A stretch of DNA of 40,696 nucleotides from a virus, in the IMG/VR virus record IMGVR_UViG_3300022751_000025, positions 1 to 40,696 of that record. The stretch is one strand, 5' to 3'. Within the stretch, counting starts at the first letter, position 1. The number at the start of each line of letters is the position of its first letter. Made by a program: the position numbers and the translations under genes. The notes beneath the pieces are model-generated. The model saw nothing but the letters and a program-made list of their open reading frames with translations. It ran no database searches and was not told where the DNA came from. This document shows positions 31,428 through 38,095 of this stretch, one piece after another.

Positions 31428-32096
31428 CTATTGCTTTTTAAATTGATCCCTTACCAATTTTCCAACCAGAACAGCTGCCTGAATCGGTGAATATTTCGTA
31501 GCGTAATATTCAGCTTTAACCTCTATCTCTTCATCACTGATCGCATTCTGACTAGACATCAGCCTGTTAATTTCCAGTGCCTTTTTATTGTCTTCCGCTT
31601 TCAGGTCATTGTAGGAGGCTAGTAGCAAGTCGTATGCAGGGTGTTTAAACTGATCTGAAAATCTCTTCATTGCGCACATTACTTCTTCTTTATGATAACA
31701 ATCTTCTCCGTAAGGATCCTCAGTTACATCTAACGCACTTAGTATTTCTTCTGCGCTCTTCACCTCCCCTGACTGAGGGGTGTTTGATGGTTGGAACGCA
31801 TTATCCCTTAAGTGTTGAACCTCTTTTTCAAGTTCCTTAATCCTGTGGGGATAAATTCTTAAAAGGCGCTCATTCTCATCTCTATGAACATCACAAAGAA
31901 TGCATTTATCTTCTGTTTCGAAGTTTGATAATGCAGTATAGCATTGACACCCAGAACATTTTTTACTATTTTCCACCATATTACCTGTATCTAGCAGGTG
32001 TTGAGCGAATTGTTTTAAAAATCCAACTAAAAAAGTATTGTAATTTTTTGCATCGCAAAACTCTTTTGCTGCAATTTGTAATTCTTGCTTATTCAT
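31428..32096 (-). CDS. Protein with zinc finger and coiled coil, unknown function
   Basis: 222 aa. A four-Cys motif (CSGCQCYTALSNFE, then KCILC) near residues 47-68 resembles a small zinc ribbon, followed by a predicted coiled coil (RIKELEKEVQHLRD). The C-terminus contains DEEIEVKAEYYATKYS, KFxDQFKH-like segments and LVRDQFKKQ. The first five residues MNKQE are the same as in the upstream neighbour. Overlaps it by 4 nt. Function unknown. Confidence 0.78.
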   Translation of the reverse strand: MNKQELQIAAKEFCDAKNYNTFLVGFLKQFAQHLLDTGNMVENSKKCSGCQCYTALSNFETEDKCILCDVHRDENERLLRIYPHRIKELEKEVQHLRDNAFQPSNTPQSGEVKSAEEILSALDVTEDPYGEDCYHKEEVMCAMKRFSDQFKHPAYDLLLASYNDLKAEDNKKALEINRLMSSQNAISDEEIEVKAEYYATKYSPIQAAVLVGKLVRDQFKKQ

Positions 32097-32418
32097 GGTT
32101 TTATAACTTTTAGTTTAATTCTGTAAATTTCAGCCGCAAGAAATGCTCCTGCTATTTTAAGTCTCTCAATATCAAATTCAGCAGGCGACATTCTAGCTCG
32201 CTTAGCTTCTATTTTCTCCTTAAACCAAGTGCCCCAGCTTTCTGGATACCAGTAATGACCCTCCCAATTATCGTGGACTAAGCACATTACTACGCCCTGT
32301 ATTTCGCCCTTTTTGTAATATTTATTATTCTTAACATCGAACCCGTGTTTTTCGATTTGTTCTCTACGTTCATCGGCAATCAACTCTATGCCTGTTTTAA
32401 TTTCTTGCTTATTCATGG
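32082..32418. repeat. 17-bp direct repeat at two start codons
   Basis: TTCTTGCTTATTCATGG occurs at 32082-32098 and again at 32402-32418, exactly 320 bp apart. On the minus strand each copy contains the start and first five codons (MNKQE) of a gene. Confidence 0.8.
32093..32416 (-). CDS. Conserved-looking phage protein of unknown function
   Basis: 107 aa, beginning MNKQEIKTGIELIADERREQ, then EKHGFDVKNN and WEGHYWYPESWGTWFKE, Trp-rich in the middle. The RREQIEKHGFD pattern is common in small proteins of Bacteroidota phages (family memory only). Overlaps its neighbours by 4 nt on both sides. Soluble; no catalytic motif. Confidence 0.76.
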   Translation of the reverse strand: MNKQEIKTGIELIADERREQIEKHGFDVKNNKYYKKGEIQGVVMCLVHDNWEGHYWYPESWGTWFKEKIEAKRARMSPAEFDIERLKIAGAFLAAEIYRIKLKVIKP

Positions 32419-32622
32419 CCTGTGTTTTCTAGAGTTCCAAAATCTTTCTAAGCTTGCCTTTTTATCAGCTTCTTGTGCTGCACGGTTAAGGCTGTCACGC
32501 AACTTAATTTCCGTACTGTCAATGCGCGGTTTCTTATACCCAGTAACGCATGCTGTAATATACATCAAGCAGAAAACAGCGGCTACGCACTGTATTAGTA
32601 ATGCTTCAAGTTCTCGTTTCAT
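32413..32622 (-). CDS. Small predicted lipoprotein
   Basis: 69 aa. After a short charged start the hydrophobic stretch VAAVFCLMYITAC ends in a lipobox-like ITAC (C25), followed by a soluble charged tail (RDSLNRAAQEADKKASLERF). It could be membrane-anchored by lipidation, as outer-membrane spanin subunits are, though it lies in the early operon rather than the lysis block. Overlaps neighbours by 4 nt. Confidence 0.6.
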   Translation of the reverse strand: MKRELEALLIQCVAAVFCLMYITACVTGYKKPRIDSTEIKLRDSLNRAAQEADKKASLERFWNSRKHRP

Positions 32623-33026
32623 GATTCATGTAATTTAACCCAACCTGCTTCTACCATTTGCTCAACTGATAAGCCCATCCAAGGTAATGCGTAGCCTTTT
32701 GAGCGGAGGTAGTCAAAGTTGGATGGCGTAAGATGATTTAAAAATCCACCTATACCATTTGCAAATGCTGAATATGTAGTAGTATAGTATTCTCCTTTAC
32801 TATCTGGAACTCTGACTATGTCGTATGGGTTTATTGAGGAAATTGGCTTGAGAATTAACTGACCGTTTGATGTATAATTTCTCTGCCCTAACGTGTCAAT
32901 CCAACCATAAGGTTTATCCGAATCCAACCGTATAATGTCTAACGTAGTTAAGCAATGATCAGCCATAAACTTATTACCTATGTACTGAGCAAAGAACTTT
33001 GCTTTGTTTTCTAATGTTATTTCCAT
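32619..33026 (-). CDS. Protein of unknown function
   Basis: 135 aa, soluble. Segments: AKFFAQYIGNKFMADHCLTT, GWIDTLGQRNYTSNGQLILK and C-terminal PWMGLSVEQMVEAGWVKL. The pattern of an N-terminal YIG-type helix and a beta core is often seen in small phage early proteins, but I do not recognise a function. Its start region is duplicated just upstream (21-bp tandem repeat, 33017-33058). Confidence 0.76.
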   Translation of the reverse strand: MEITLENKAKFFAQYIGNKFMADHCLTTLDIIRLDSDKPYGWIDTLGQRNYTSNGQLILKPISSINPYDIVRVPDSKGEYYTTTYSAFANGIGGFLNHLTPSNFDYLRSKGYALPWMGLSVEQMVEAGWVKLHES

Positions 33027-33058
33027 GTTAATTTATATTATTTCCATGTTAATTTATA
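33017..33058. repeat. 21-bp tandem duplication at a start codon
   Basis: TTATTTCCATGTTAATTTATA occurs twice in tandem (33017-33037, 33038-33058). On the minus strand it duplicates the ATG and leader of the gene starting at 33026; the upstream copy gives only a 4-codon ORF. Confidence 0.9.
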
Positions 33059-33063
33059 TTATT

Positions 33064-33141
33064 TTAAAGGTAAAACAATCCTGATGTAAATATGATTAGC
33101 ATGAACAGGCATAGTATGTTGGTTTTATGGTTGTGGGTCAT
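33064..33141 (-). CDS. Micropeptide with one membrane segment
   Basis: 25 aa: MTHNHKTNILCLFMLIIFTS and a short end. The ATG overlaps the stop of the preceding gene as ATGA, which is the main support for translation. Single hydrophobic helix; unknown function. Confidence 0.45.
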   Translation of the reverse strand: MTHNHKTNILCLFMLIIFTSGLFYL

Positions 33142-33479
33142 GGTGCTAATGTTAATAAAATTGCAGTTCCTTGTTTTTTAAAAGTGAAACTTCCTTTAAT
33201 CATAAGTTTCTTACCTAAGAAACCCCATCCTGAAAACCTGTATAAGTTTTCTCCTAAACAGGTTTCATCAAGTAGTTTCATCCCTGATTCGTATGTTTTA
33301 CCTGTTTTTTGATCTTTCCATTTTATATTTAAAGAAGATCTTCCTCTTGAAAATCCATCATAAAGTAATGTTGCATCGAAAACGTAGTTTTCTTTTTTAT
33401 ATGCCACTTCAAATGCATACCCTTCCCATGCTAATTGGTTTCCATCTTTATCAAAAGATATTTCAAAATATTTACCCAT
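33138..33479 (-). CDS. Protein of unknown function
   Basis: 113 aa, beta-rich: MGKYFEISFDKDGNQLAWEG, NYVFDATLLYDGFSRGRSSL, then GMKLLDETCLGENLYRFSGW. Alternating hydrophobic strands suggest a small beta sandwich or barrel. It starts 1 bp after the stop of a 32-aa micropeptide gene and overlaps a following micropeptide by 4 nt. No family recognised. Confidence 0.75.
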   Translation of the reverse strand: MGKYFEISFDKDGNQLAWEGYAFEVAYKKENYVFDATLLYDGFSRGRSSLNIKWKDQKTGKTYESGMKLLDETCLGENLYRFSGWGFLGKKLMIKGSFTFKKQGTAILLTLAP

Positions 33480-33480
33480 T

Positions 33481-33579
33481 TCACCCCTGTTTTACGCCTC
33501 GTGAGCAGATTAAAAAATAAATTCCTGTGATGATTACCAATACTTTAAAGGTAATAAATAGTGTTTCGTTTGAGATCAT
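33481..33579 (-). CDS. Micropeptide with one membrane segment
   Basis: 32 aa: MISNETLFITFKVLVIITGI continuing hydrophobic, then SRGVKQG. The ATG overlaps the stop of the HTH gene by 4 nt (ATGA). Likely a single-pass membrane peptide, second in the leftward early operon. Confidence 0.5.
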   Translation of the reverse strand: MISNETLFITFKVLVIITGIYFLICSRGVKQG

Positions 33580-33752
33580 TTTGTGAGTATTTGATAAATC
33601 GCTGAAACTGTTAAACCGTATTTCTTAGCTATCCTTTCTATACGATAAGCCGACCCGGATTGTGATTCTCCTTTAATATAAGAGCTGTTCATTTCTTTCT
33701 GATAAGCTAACTTAATAGCTTCATTACGTTTGTCTCTTTCTTCTTTTTTCAT
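33576..33752 (-). CDS. Small HTH protein, first gene of leftward early operon
   Basis: 58 aa from the ATG at 33752. Basic start (MKKEERDKRNEAIKLAYQKE), then YRIERIAKKYGLTVSAIYQI, a helix-turn-helix of the simple resolvase/sigma-like type. A longer reading from 33797 would run through the TACATTTG box (minus strand 33780-33773). It may regulate the divergent early operons. Confidence 0.7.
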   Translation of the reverse strand: MKKEERDKRNEAIKLAYQKEMNSSYIKGESQSGSAYRIERIAKKYGLTVSAIYQILTK

Positions 33753-33912
33753 ATTGTTTGTTTTTATTAAGACAAATGTAATTACTACGTTTGACAATTC
33801 CTAATTTTGTATATAAAAAATAATATAAAATATTTTATTAAATATATTTGCACATATCATTCATTTTGCTTTACTTTGTCCTGTCGATCACAAACAACAT
33901 CGGCTAAATATT
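33753..33912. promoter_or_regulatory. Divergent early control region
   Basis: The 160-bp gap between the leftward (33752) and rightward (33913) early operons. It holds TACATTTG on the minus strand (33773-33780), TACGTTTG (33786-33793) and TATATTTG (33843-33850) on the plus strand, and the 14-bp AT palindrome ATAAAATATTTTAT (33825-33838), a possible operator for the nearby HTH protein. Confidence 0.6.
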
Positions 33913-34041
33913 ATGAAAACAGGAATTGAAATCAAAGGAAAAATACCAGCTTGGAAAATAGTTGTGATGTCGTTAGTTGCATCTGGAATTGTTGCACTGA
34001 TTGGTTATGGTATATATAAAATTATTGAAAGGGGGTATTAA
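33913..34041 (+). CDS. Small single-pass membrane protein
   Basis: 42 aa: soluble start MKTGIEIKGKIPAWK, membrane segment VVMSLVASGIVALIGYGIY, then KIIERGY. First gene of the rightward early operon, 2 bp before the next gene. Function unknown. Confidence 0.62.
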   Translation: MKTGIEIKGKIPAWKIVVMSLVASGIVALIGYGIYKIIERGY

Positions 34042-34043
34042 TT

Positions 34044-34253
34044 ATGAAAGATTTAAAAGAGTTTGACTTTCAGCAAAAAGTGTTAGAAATGACTTCGGAG
34101 TTTGGAGGATACGAAGATTCAGTGGCTATTTGTAATTTTGAATTTAATGGTGAAAAAGTCCAGGTGAGAATTAGCCTTGTGTGTGCCAGTGAAGATAATT
34201 ACTCAGATTACGAAGGAATACCAACGATTGAATTACCTGACTTAGATTTATAA
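34044..34253 (+). CDS. Small acidic protein of unknown function
   Basis: 69 aa, beginning MKDLKEFDFQQKVLEMTSEF and ending TIELPDLDL; acidic, soluble, probably alpha/beta. Early gene directly after the membrane peptide. Confidence 0.72.
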   Translation: MKDLKEFDFQQKVLEMTSEFGGYEDSVAICNFEFNGEKVQVRISLVCASEDNYSDYEGIPTIELPDLDL

Positions 34254-34256
34254 ATT

Positions 34257-34385
34257 ATGACCCCCTACCAAACCCTACTACACCGAAACATCAACTTCAA
34301 GGCGTCAATTCTGAAGTTATCGCCAACACTTAATACAGTGACAATAAAATTCAATGCTATGGTTTTACATAATGCTAAGAAATAA
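34257..34385 (+). CDS. Small basic protein
   Basis: 42 aa: MTPYQTLLHRNINFKASILK, then LSPTLNTVTIKFN and ending AKK. It starts 3 bp after the previous stop and its stop overlaps the next ATG by one base. Unknown function; support is from spacing only. Confidence 0.5.
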   Translation: MTPYQTLLHRNINFKASILKLSPTLNTVTIKFNAMVLHNAKK

Positions 34386-34615
34386 TGGATCAAATAACAA
34401 AAAATAAAATAGCACAATGCCTGGCGTTGTCTATGGAGATTGAAGGGGCATTTTTCTACAAAAACCCTAATGTATCGTTGATAAGTGTTTATAAAATAGA
34501 AAACAATCAGCAAGTATGGGATTATTCGGCATACTACGATGAAGAGTTTAATAACATCGACAAGATGATCAAAGATTTGTCTAATCACATCAATAATGAA
34601 ACCCCCTCACATTAA
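34385..34615 (+). CDS. Small protein of unknown function
   Basis: 76 aa, starting MDQITKNKIAQCLALSMEIE and containing NQQVWDYSAYYDEEFNN; soluble and acidic. It overlaps the next micropeptide gene by 20 nt. Confidence 0.7.
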   Translation: MDQITKNKIAQCLALSMEIEGAFFYKNPNVSLISVYKIENNQQVWDYSAYYDEEFNNIDKMIKDLSNHINNETPSH

Positions 34616-34685
34616 ATACACCATATTCCTGCGCGTCACAATGGCAATAGGAATTATTTATTCGATTGTTTACTTACTCCGGTAA
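34596..34685 (+). CDS. Micropeptide with one membrane segment
   Basis: 29 aa: MKPPHIKYTIFLRV, then hydrophobic TMAIGIIYSIVYLLR. It overlaps the end of the previous gene, and its stop lies within palindromic site H. Weakly supported. Confidence 0.42.
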   Translation: MKPPHIKYTIFLRVTMAIGIIYSIVYLLR

Positions 34686-34697
34686 CCAAATCGTTAC
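34682..34697. promoter_or_regulatory. Palindromic operator-like site H (GTAAC-N6-GTTAC)
   Basis: GTAACCAAATCGTTAC, perfect half-sites, 36 bp before the gene at 34733. This is the only copy in the early rightward operon. Confidence 0.65.
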
Positions 34698-34732
34698 ACC
34701 AATTAAAACGGATAATCCGTAAATTTAAAGGA

Positions 34733-34909
34733 ATGACAGACATAGAAGACGACCAGGCAAAAATCAGATTTGTATTTGATCTATTCACCCAGATACAAAC
34801 GCTGACTTATAAAACAGAAGTTGCCCAGGAAATGAGCAACGGAGTTAATGAGGCTATAAAAACCATAATAAAGCCTTATATGATTGAACTTAGTAAAAGA
34901 TTACATTAA
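34733..34909 (+). CDS. Small helical protein of unknown function
   Basis: 58 aa: MTDIEDDQAKIRFVFDLFTQ, then KTEVAQEMSNGVNEAIKTII. Mostly helical and charged. It lies 16 bp ahead of a gene probably linked to recombination. Confidence 0.65.
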   Translation: MTDIEDDQAKIRFVFDLFTQIQTLTYKTEVAQEMSNGVNEAIKTIIKPYMIELSKRLH

Positions 34910-34925
34910 ATAACAAACAATAAAC

Positions 34926-35432
34926 ATGGAACAATTAACCCACTACAAAAAGCTGAAAGACCCCAATTATATTGGTGCGTACGAACTTATGCCAAGCGAA
35001 GGAGTGACTATTGAGTTAGTCGTTACCATTGAAGGGGCTAAAAAAGAAGAGCTGAAAAATGCTGAAAAAAATCAGGGTATGGTACTTTATCTTAAAGGCC
35101 ATAAGCCAATGATTGTAAACTCTGTTAACGCTAAATCAATAACAGCCGCATTAGGCAGTCCATTTGTTGAGCATTGGACCGGAAAACAGATTACACTATA
35201 CGTAGTCAAAATTAAAGCATTTGGCGAAACAATGGAAGCATTGCGCGTCCGTAAAGAAGCTCCAAAAGTAGTATTGCCGGATCTGCCTTTAAACAGCAAA
35301 ACGCACTTAGGTACGGTAGAAGCTATCAAAGAAGGAAAAACAACTCTTGCCGATGGTCTTTCATTCCTGCAATCAAAATATACATTGTCCGCTGAGCTTA
35401 TTAAAACATTGGAAGATGCGGTTAAAAAATAA
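34926..35432 (+). CDS. Conserved phage protein next to YqaJ-like nuclease
   Basis: 168 aa. NYIGAYELMPSEGVTIELVV, then a GHKPMIVNSVNAKSI segment, HWTGKQITLYVVKIKAFGE and ALRVRKEAP form a beta-rich OB-like domain often found directly before exonuclease/recombinase genes in phages. The C-terminal ~45 aa are helical (ADGLSFLQSKYTLS). I infer a role in DNA binding or recombination with the adjacent nuclease, which it overlaps by 17 nt. Confidence 0.72.
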   Translation: MEQLTHYKKLKDPNYIGAYELMPSEGVTIELVVTIEGAKKEELKNAEKNQGMVLYLKGHKPMIVNSVNAKSITAALGSPFVEHWTGKQITLYVVKIKAFGETMEALRVRKEAPKVVLPDLPLNSKTHLGTVEAIKEGKTTLADGLSFLQSKYTLSAELIKTLEDAVKK

Positions 35433-36258
35433 TTTCTACGCCAGGTGCTCATCTATTGGGGCAATATTAAGCGAACCAAAAACAAAGCATCCGAAAACAA
35501 TATATGAAGATCATGTCGAATCTTTATTATCCAACAGATTAAAGGCTGACCAAACTTCAAATAAAGAAACGGCAACTTACAAAAAGTTAGTAGCTAAAAT
35601 AGCAGATATGGAAGCTCAAACCGACTTGCTAAAACTCAACTCCGAAAAACTTCATTTATCAAAAACTTGCATAGAGGTAATTTACGACTTTATTAAAGAG
35701 CAGCCTGAGTTTTACGGTCGTTCTGTTAATTTCAGATCTAAGTATACAGAAAAAGGTAATGCTATGGAGGACCAGTCAATTGGATTAGCTGCTTCTTATT
35801 TCGGATGGGGTGACGTTAAGAAAAATACAGTCCGCAAGTATAATGATTACCTAACTGGAGAGGCAGATGTAGTATTGGCAGGATCTATTGAGGATATTAA
35901 AAACAGCTGGTCACAAAAGACTTTTCCTTTATTCGGTACCGATATACCGATTGATGGTTATGGGTGGCAGGGTCAGGGTTACATGGAACTTTACGATAAG
36001 CCTCAATTTGGTTTGGTGTATACATTAATGGATGCACCGGAAAGAATGGTAGACAGAGAGGCCCGGATAAAGATGTATGAACTCGAATTAGACGATATGG
36101 AAGCGGATCTGTACGATGAGGTTAAAGAGTCAATGACATACAGTAACTTTCCTTTAGAGCTAAGGATTAAGCGTTACCAATTAGACAGAGATCACAAGTG
36201 CATGGATGCCGTTAAATATCGTGTTGATGACATACGTAAATTTATAGAACAGCTATGA
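35416..36258 (+). CDS. YqaJ-like PD-(D/E)XK exonuclease
   Basis: 280 aa from the ATG at 35416 (MRLKNNFYARCSSIGAI); longer starts lie deep within the previous gene. The RCSSIGAIL start is typical of YqaJ-like viral recombinase nucleases. Catalytic elements: GNAMED near 115-119, GEADVV with D151, then EDIK (D160-x-K162) and the helix WQGQGYME. Such enzymes degrade dsDNA ends and work with a single-strand annealing or binding partner, likely the gene upstream. Overlaps the next gene by 4 nt. Confidence 0.86.
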   Translation: MRLKNNFYARCSSIGAILSEPKTKHPKTIYEDHVESLLSNRLKADQTSNKETATYKKLVAKIADMEAQTDLLKLNSEKLHLSKTCIEVIYDFIKEQPEFYGRSVNFRSKYTEKGNAMEDQSIGLAASYFGWGDVKKNTVRKYNDYLTGEADVVLAGSIEDIKNSWSQKTFPLFGTDIPIDGYGWQGQGYMELYDKPQFGLVYTLMDAPERMVDREARIKMYELELDDMEADLYDEVKESMTYSNFPLELRIKRYQLDRDHKCMDAVKYRVDDIRKFIEQL

Positions 36259-36458
36259 CAAAACAAGATTACAATTCAGCTATTAACAATGTGACGGATA
36301 AAATTATACTTTCTGTTGCTTTGGCTCATATCAAATTGGATTCTATGTTGTCTACAATGGAGCATAGAAATAATGTCAGAAATATTGATATGCAATTCGG
36401 TAAAGGATACCACGATAAATTCATGACCTCTGTTCTATCAGAGATACACCAACTTTAA
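36255..36458 (+). CDS. Small protein of unknown function
   Basis: 67 aa: MTKQDYNSAINNVTDKIILS, a helical SVALAHIKLDSMLSTMEHR, and a basic end. Coupled to the nuclease by a 4-nt overlap. It is the last gene before the attenuator-like region. Confidence 0.7.
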   Translation: MTKQDYNSAINNVTDKIILSVALAHIKLDSMLSTMEHRNNVRNIDMQFGKGYHDKFMTSVLSEIHQL

Positions 36459-36466
36459 AAGCCTAA

Positions 36467-36550
36467 TCCATCCGGCTTGATAGGATGGAATCACAATTAA
36501 AAAATCATATTTCTACTATCAGATTTAGCCGGGTTATGTCCGGCTTTTTT
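36467..36550 (+). promoter_or_regulatory. Attenuator-like leader with competing hairpins
   Basis: Three structures exclude each other. Hairpin A: TCCATCC (36467-36473) with GGATGGA (36483-36489). Pairing B: CCGGCTTGATAG (36472-36483) with CTATCA (36516-36521) and AGCCGG (36527-36532). Terminator C: AGCCGG (36527-36532) with CCGGCT (36540-36545) and a T-run. B destroys C and A destroys B, the classic antiterminator design. Confidence 0.6.
36527..36550 (+). terminator. Rho-independent terminator (attenuator arm C)
   Basis: AGCCGG and CCGGCT with a 7-nt loop and six T. It lies between the genes ending at 36458 and starting at 36625. Confidence 0.78.
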
Positions 36551-36589
36551 ATTGTATCATAAATGTGACAAAAATAAATTGCCATTTTC

Positions 36590-36621
36590 TTGATGGTATT
36601 GATTTCTATTACCTACATTTG
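36590..36621 (+). promoter_or_regulatory. Promoter for methyltransferase operon
   Basis: TTG (36590-36592), 21-bp spacer, TACATTTG (36614-36621), then three bases and the ATG at 36625. This spacing predicts a leaderless mRNA. Confidence 0.58.
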
Positions 36622-36624
36622 GAT

Positions 36625-36804
36625 ATGAAAGAACGTGAATGGTTAAAAAAGACATTAATGCTATCTATTGGGGAGCAATATGAGGCATCAGCGACACACA
36701 CAAGCGCAATTAGAAATGCTCGTGATAAAGCTCAAATACAGTCGGGTAGAAAGTACTCAACTAAGTCGGGCAAAGGAATATTAACAGTTAAAAGGACAGC
36801 GTAA
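36625..36804 (+). CDS. Small basic protein, leaderless
   Basis: 59 aa starting MKEREWLKKTLMLSIGEQYE, with a Lys/Arg/Ser-rich C-terminal half (RDKAQIQSGRKYSTKSGKG). The ATG at 36625 is preferred over a GTG at 36565 because the promoter lies between them. It precedes the methyltransferase by one base. Likely nucleic-acid binding; function unknown. Confidence 0.65.
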   Translation: MKEREWLKKTLMLSIGEQYEASATHTSAIRNARDKAQIQSGRKYSTKSGKGILTVKRTA

Positions 36805-36805
36805 G

Positions 36806-37639
36806 ATGAACGTATTAAGCTTATTCGACGGAATGTCGTGTGGTCAAATAGCAATAGAAAGAGCGGGATTAAAAGCGGATAATTACTATGCTAGTGAGGT
36901 AAAAAAACATGCAATAAAATGCACATTAGACAATTACCCTAATACAATACACGTAGGTGACGTTACTAAATTAAAAATACCCAAAGGACAAATAATAGAT
37001 TTGATTATTGGCGGTTCTCCGTGCCAGGATATAAGTAATATAAAGCCAGGTATGGATATTTATGGAGAAAAAAGCAAACTATTCTTTGAGTATGTTAGGC
37101 TACTGAAAGAATGTAGACAATACAACACAAATGTTAAATTTCTACTAGAAAACGTTAATGGTGATAAAAAATCCATTGACATTATATCTGAAATATTGGG
37201 TGTTCAGCCGATACGAATAAATAGCAATTTAGTTAGTTATCAAAACAGAGACAGGCTGTATTGGACTAACATACCAAACGTAACAATTCCTTCCGATAAA
37301 GGCATAAATTTTCAGGACTATATTTTACCTGAAAACGAATACACGCAAAAATTCAAAGTAAATAAGACCCCTAGTCGGGTGTTGATGTACGAAAAGCAGT
37401 GTCCTAATATAACCTATCGTAAAAAAATAAATTGCCTTACGTGCAAACAAGATAGAAGAAACAATTCCGGACTAATAGACTTTCAGGATTTTTGCCGATA
37501 TCTAACAACGCAAGAATTAGAATTAGCTCAAACCGTTCCATTAGGTTATACTAAATCAGTAACCAGAAACCAAGCGGAGGATTTACTAGGCGATGGATGG
37601 ACTGTAGACGTTATATCTCATATATTTAAACATATTTAA
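36806..37639 (+). CDS. DNA (cytosine-5) methyltransferase
   Basis: 277 aa. Motif I LSLFDGMSCGQ (FDG 7-9), catalytic motif IV GGSPCQDIS (C73), motif VI LLENV (ENV 115-117), motif VIII QNRDR (146-150), motif IX-like RYLTTQELELAQTVP and motif X GDGWTVDVI. It is short, with a small target recognition domain, close to DNMT3-like phage enzymes. No cognate restriction nuclease is adjacent, so it is an orphan that may protect phage DNA from host restriction. Confidence 0.93.
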   Translation: MNVLSLFDGMSCGQIAIERAGLKADNYYASEVKKHAIKCTLDNYPNTIHVGDVTKLKIPKGQIIDLIIGGSPCQDISNIKPGMDIYGEKSKLFFEYVRLLKECRQYNTNVKFLLENVNGDKKSIDIISEILGVQPIRINSNLVSYQNRDRLYWTNIPNVTIPSDKGINFQDYILPENEYTQKFKVNKTPSRVLMYEKQCPNITYRKKINCLTCKQDRRNNSGLIDFQDFCRYLTTQELELAQTVPLGYTKSVTRNQAEDLLGDGWTVDVISHIFKHI

Positions 37640-37641
37640 TC

Positions 37642-37845
37642 ATGAAACAAATACGCCAACACCTATCAGAACTTCCGGAACCACACCGGACAAACTGCCT
37701 TAAAGAGATGAATATCGGCATGGGTAGTGAATTAGTAGAAACACAGTATGATGCGATATACCTAGGTATCGACTGGCATAACAACATGGATTATTACGAA
37801 GAGTTGCACGACTCAATAGTAGAAGGGAGGGCTTTTAATGGTTAA
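37642..37845 (+). CDS. Small protein with LPxPHR motif
   Basis: 67 aa: MKQIRQHLSELPEPHRTNCL, then acidic remainder with DWHNNMDYYEELHDS. The IRQxxxxLPEPHRxN part matches LRQxxxxLPQPHRxN in the protein at 39943, so the two are distant paralogues. Overlaps the next gene by 8 nt. Confidence 0.7.
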   Translation: MKQIRQHLSELPEPHRTNCLKEMNIGMGSELVETQYDAIYLGIDWHNNMDYYEELHDSIVEGRAFNG

Positions 37846-38095
37846 TAAAATGAACAAGTACAGGAGAAATAAGGATATGTACGAGCAAGTACCAGGTTCA
37901 AGGGGAGGTATGCCTATTAAGAAACATATTGCCGGTAATATTTTAGAGCAATACTTCGGGTTAGGCAAATCAATAACTGAAATAGAGAAAGAATCAAAGG
38001 TATCTCATACCACTATATCTAGCTACATTTCAAAAGCCCTGCCTTTAAGGGTAAGCGAATCAACAATAACATTAAAATTACAATCGAAGGTATGA
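37838..38095 (+). CDS. HTH DNA-binding protein
   Basis: 85 aa (an alternative start at 37850 gives 81). Basic start MNKYRRNKDMYEQV, then the helix-turn-helix GKSITEIEKESKVSHTTISS, and a C-terminal tail. The HTH resembles simple homeodomain-like phage regulators. It may control the early rightward operon. Confidence 0.7.
   Translation: MVNKMNKYRRNKDMYEQVPGSRGGMPIKKHIAGNILEQYFGLGKSITEIEKESKVSHTTISSYISKALPLRVSESTITLKLQSKV

Noticed and set aside
36565-36624. GTG start for the gene before the methyltransferase
   Set aside because: A consensus promoter lies inside this segment, so the ATG at 36625 is the better start.
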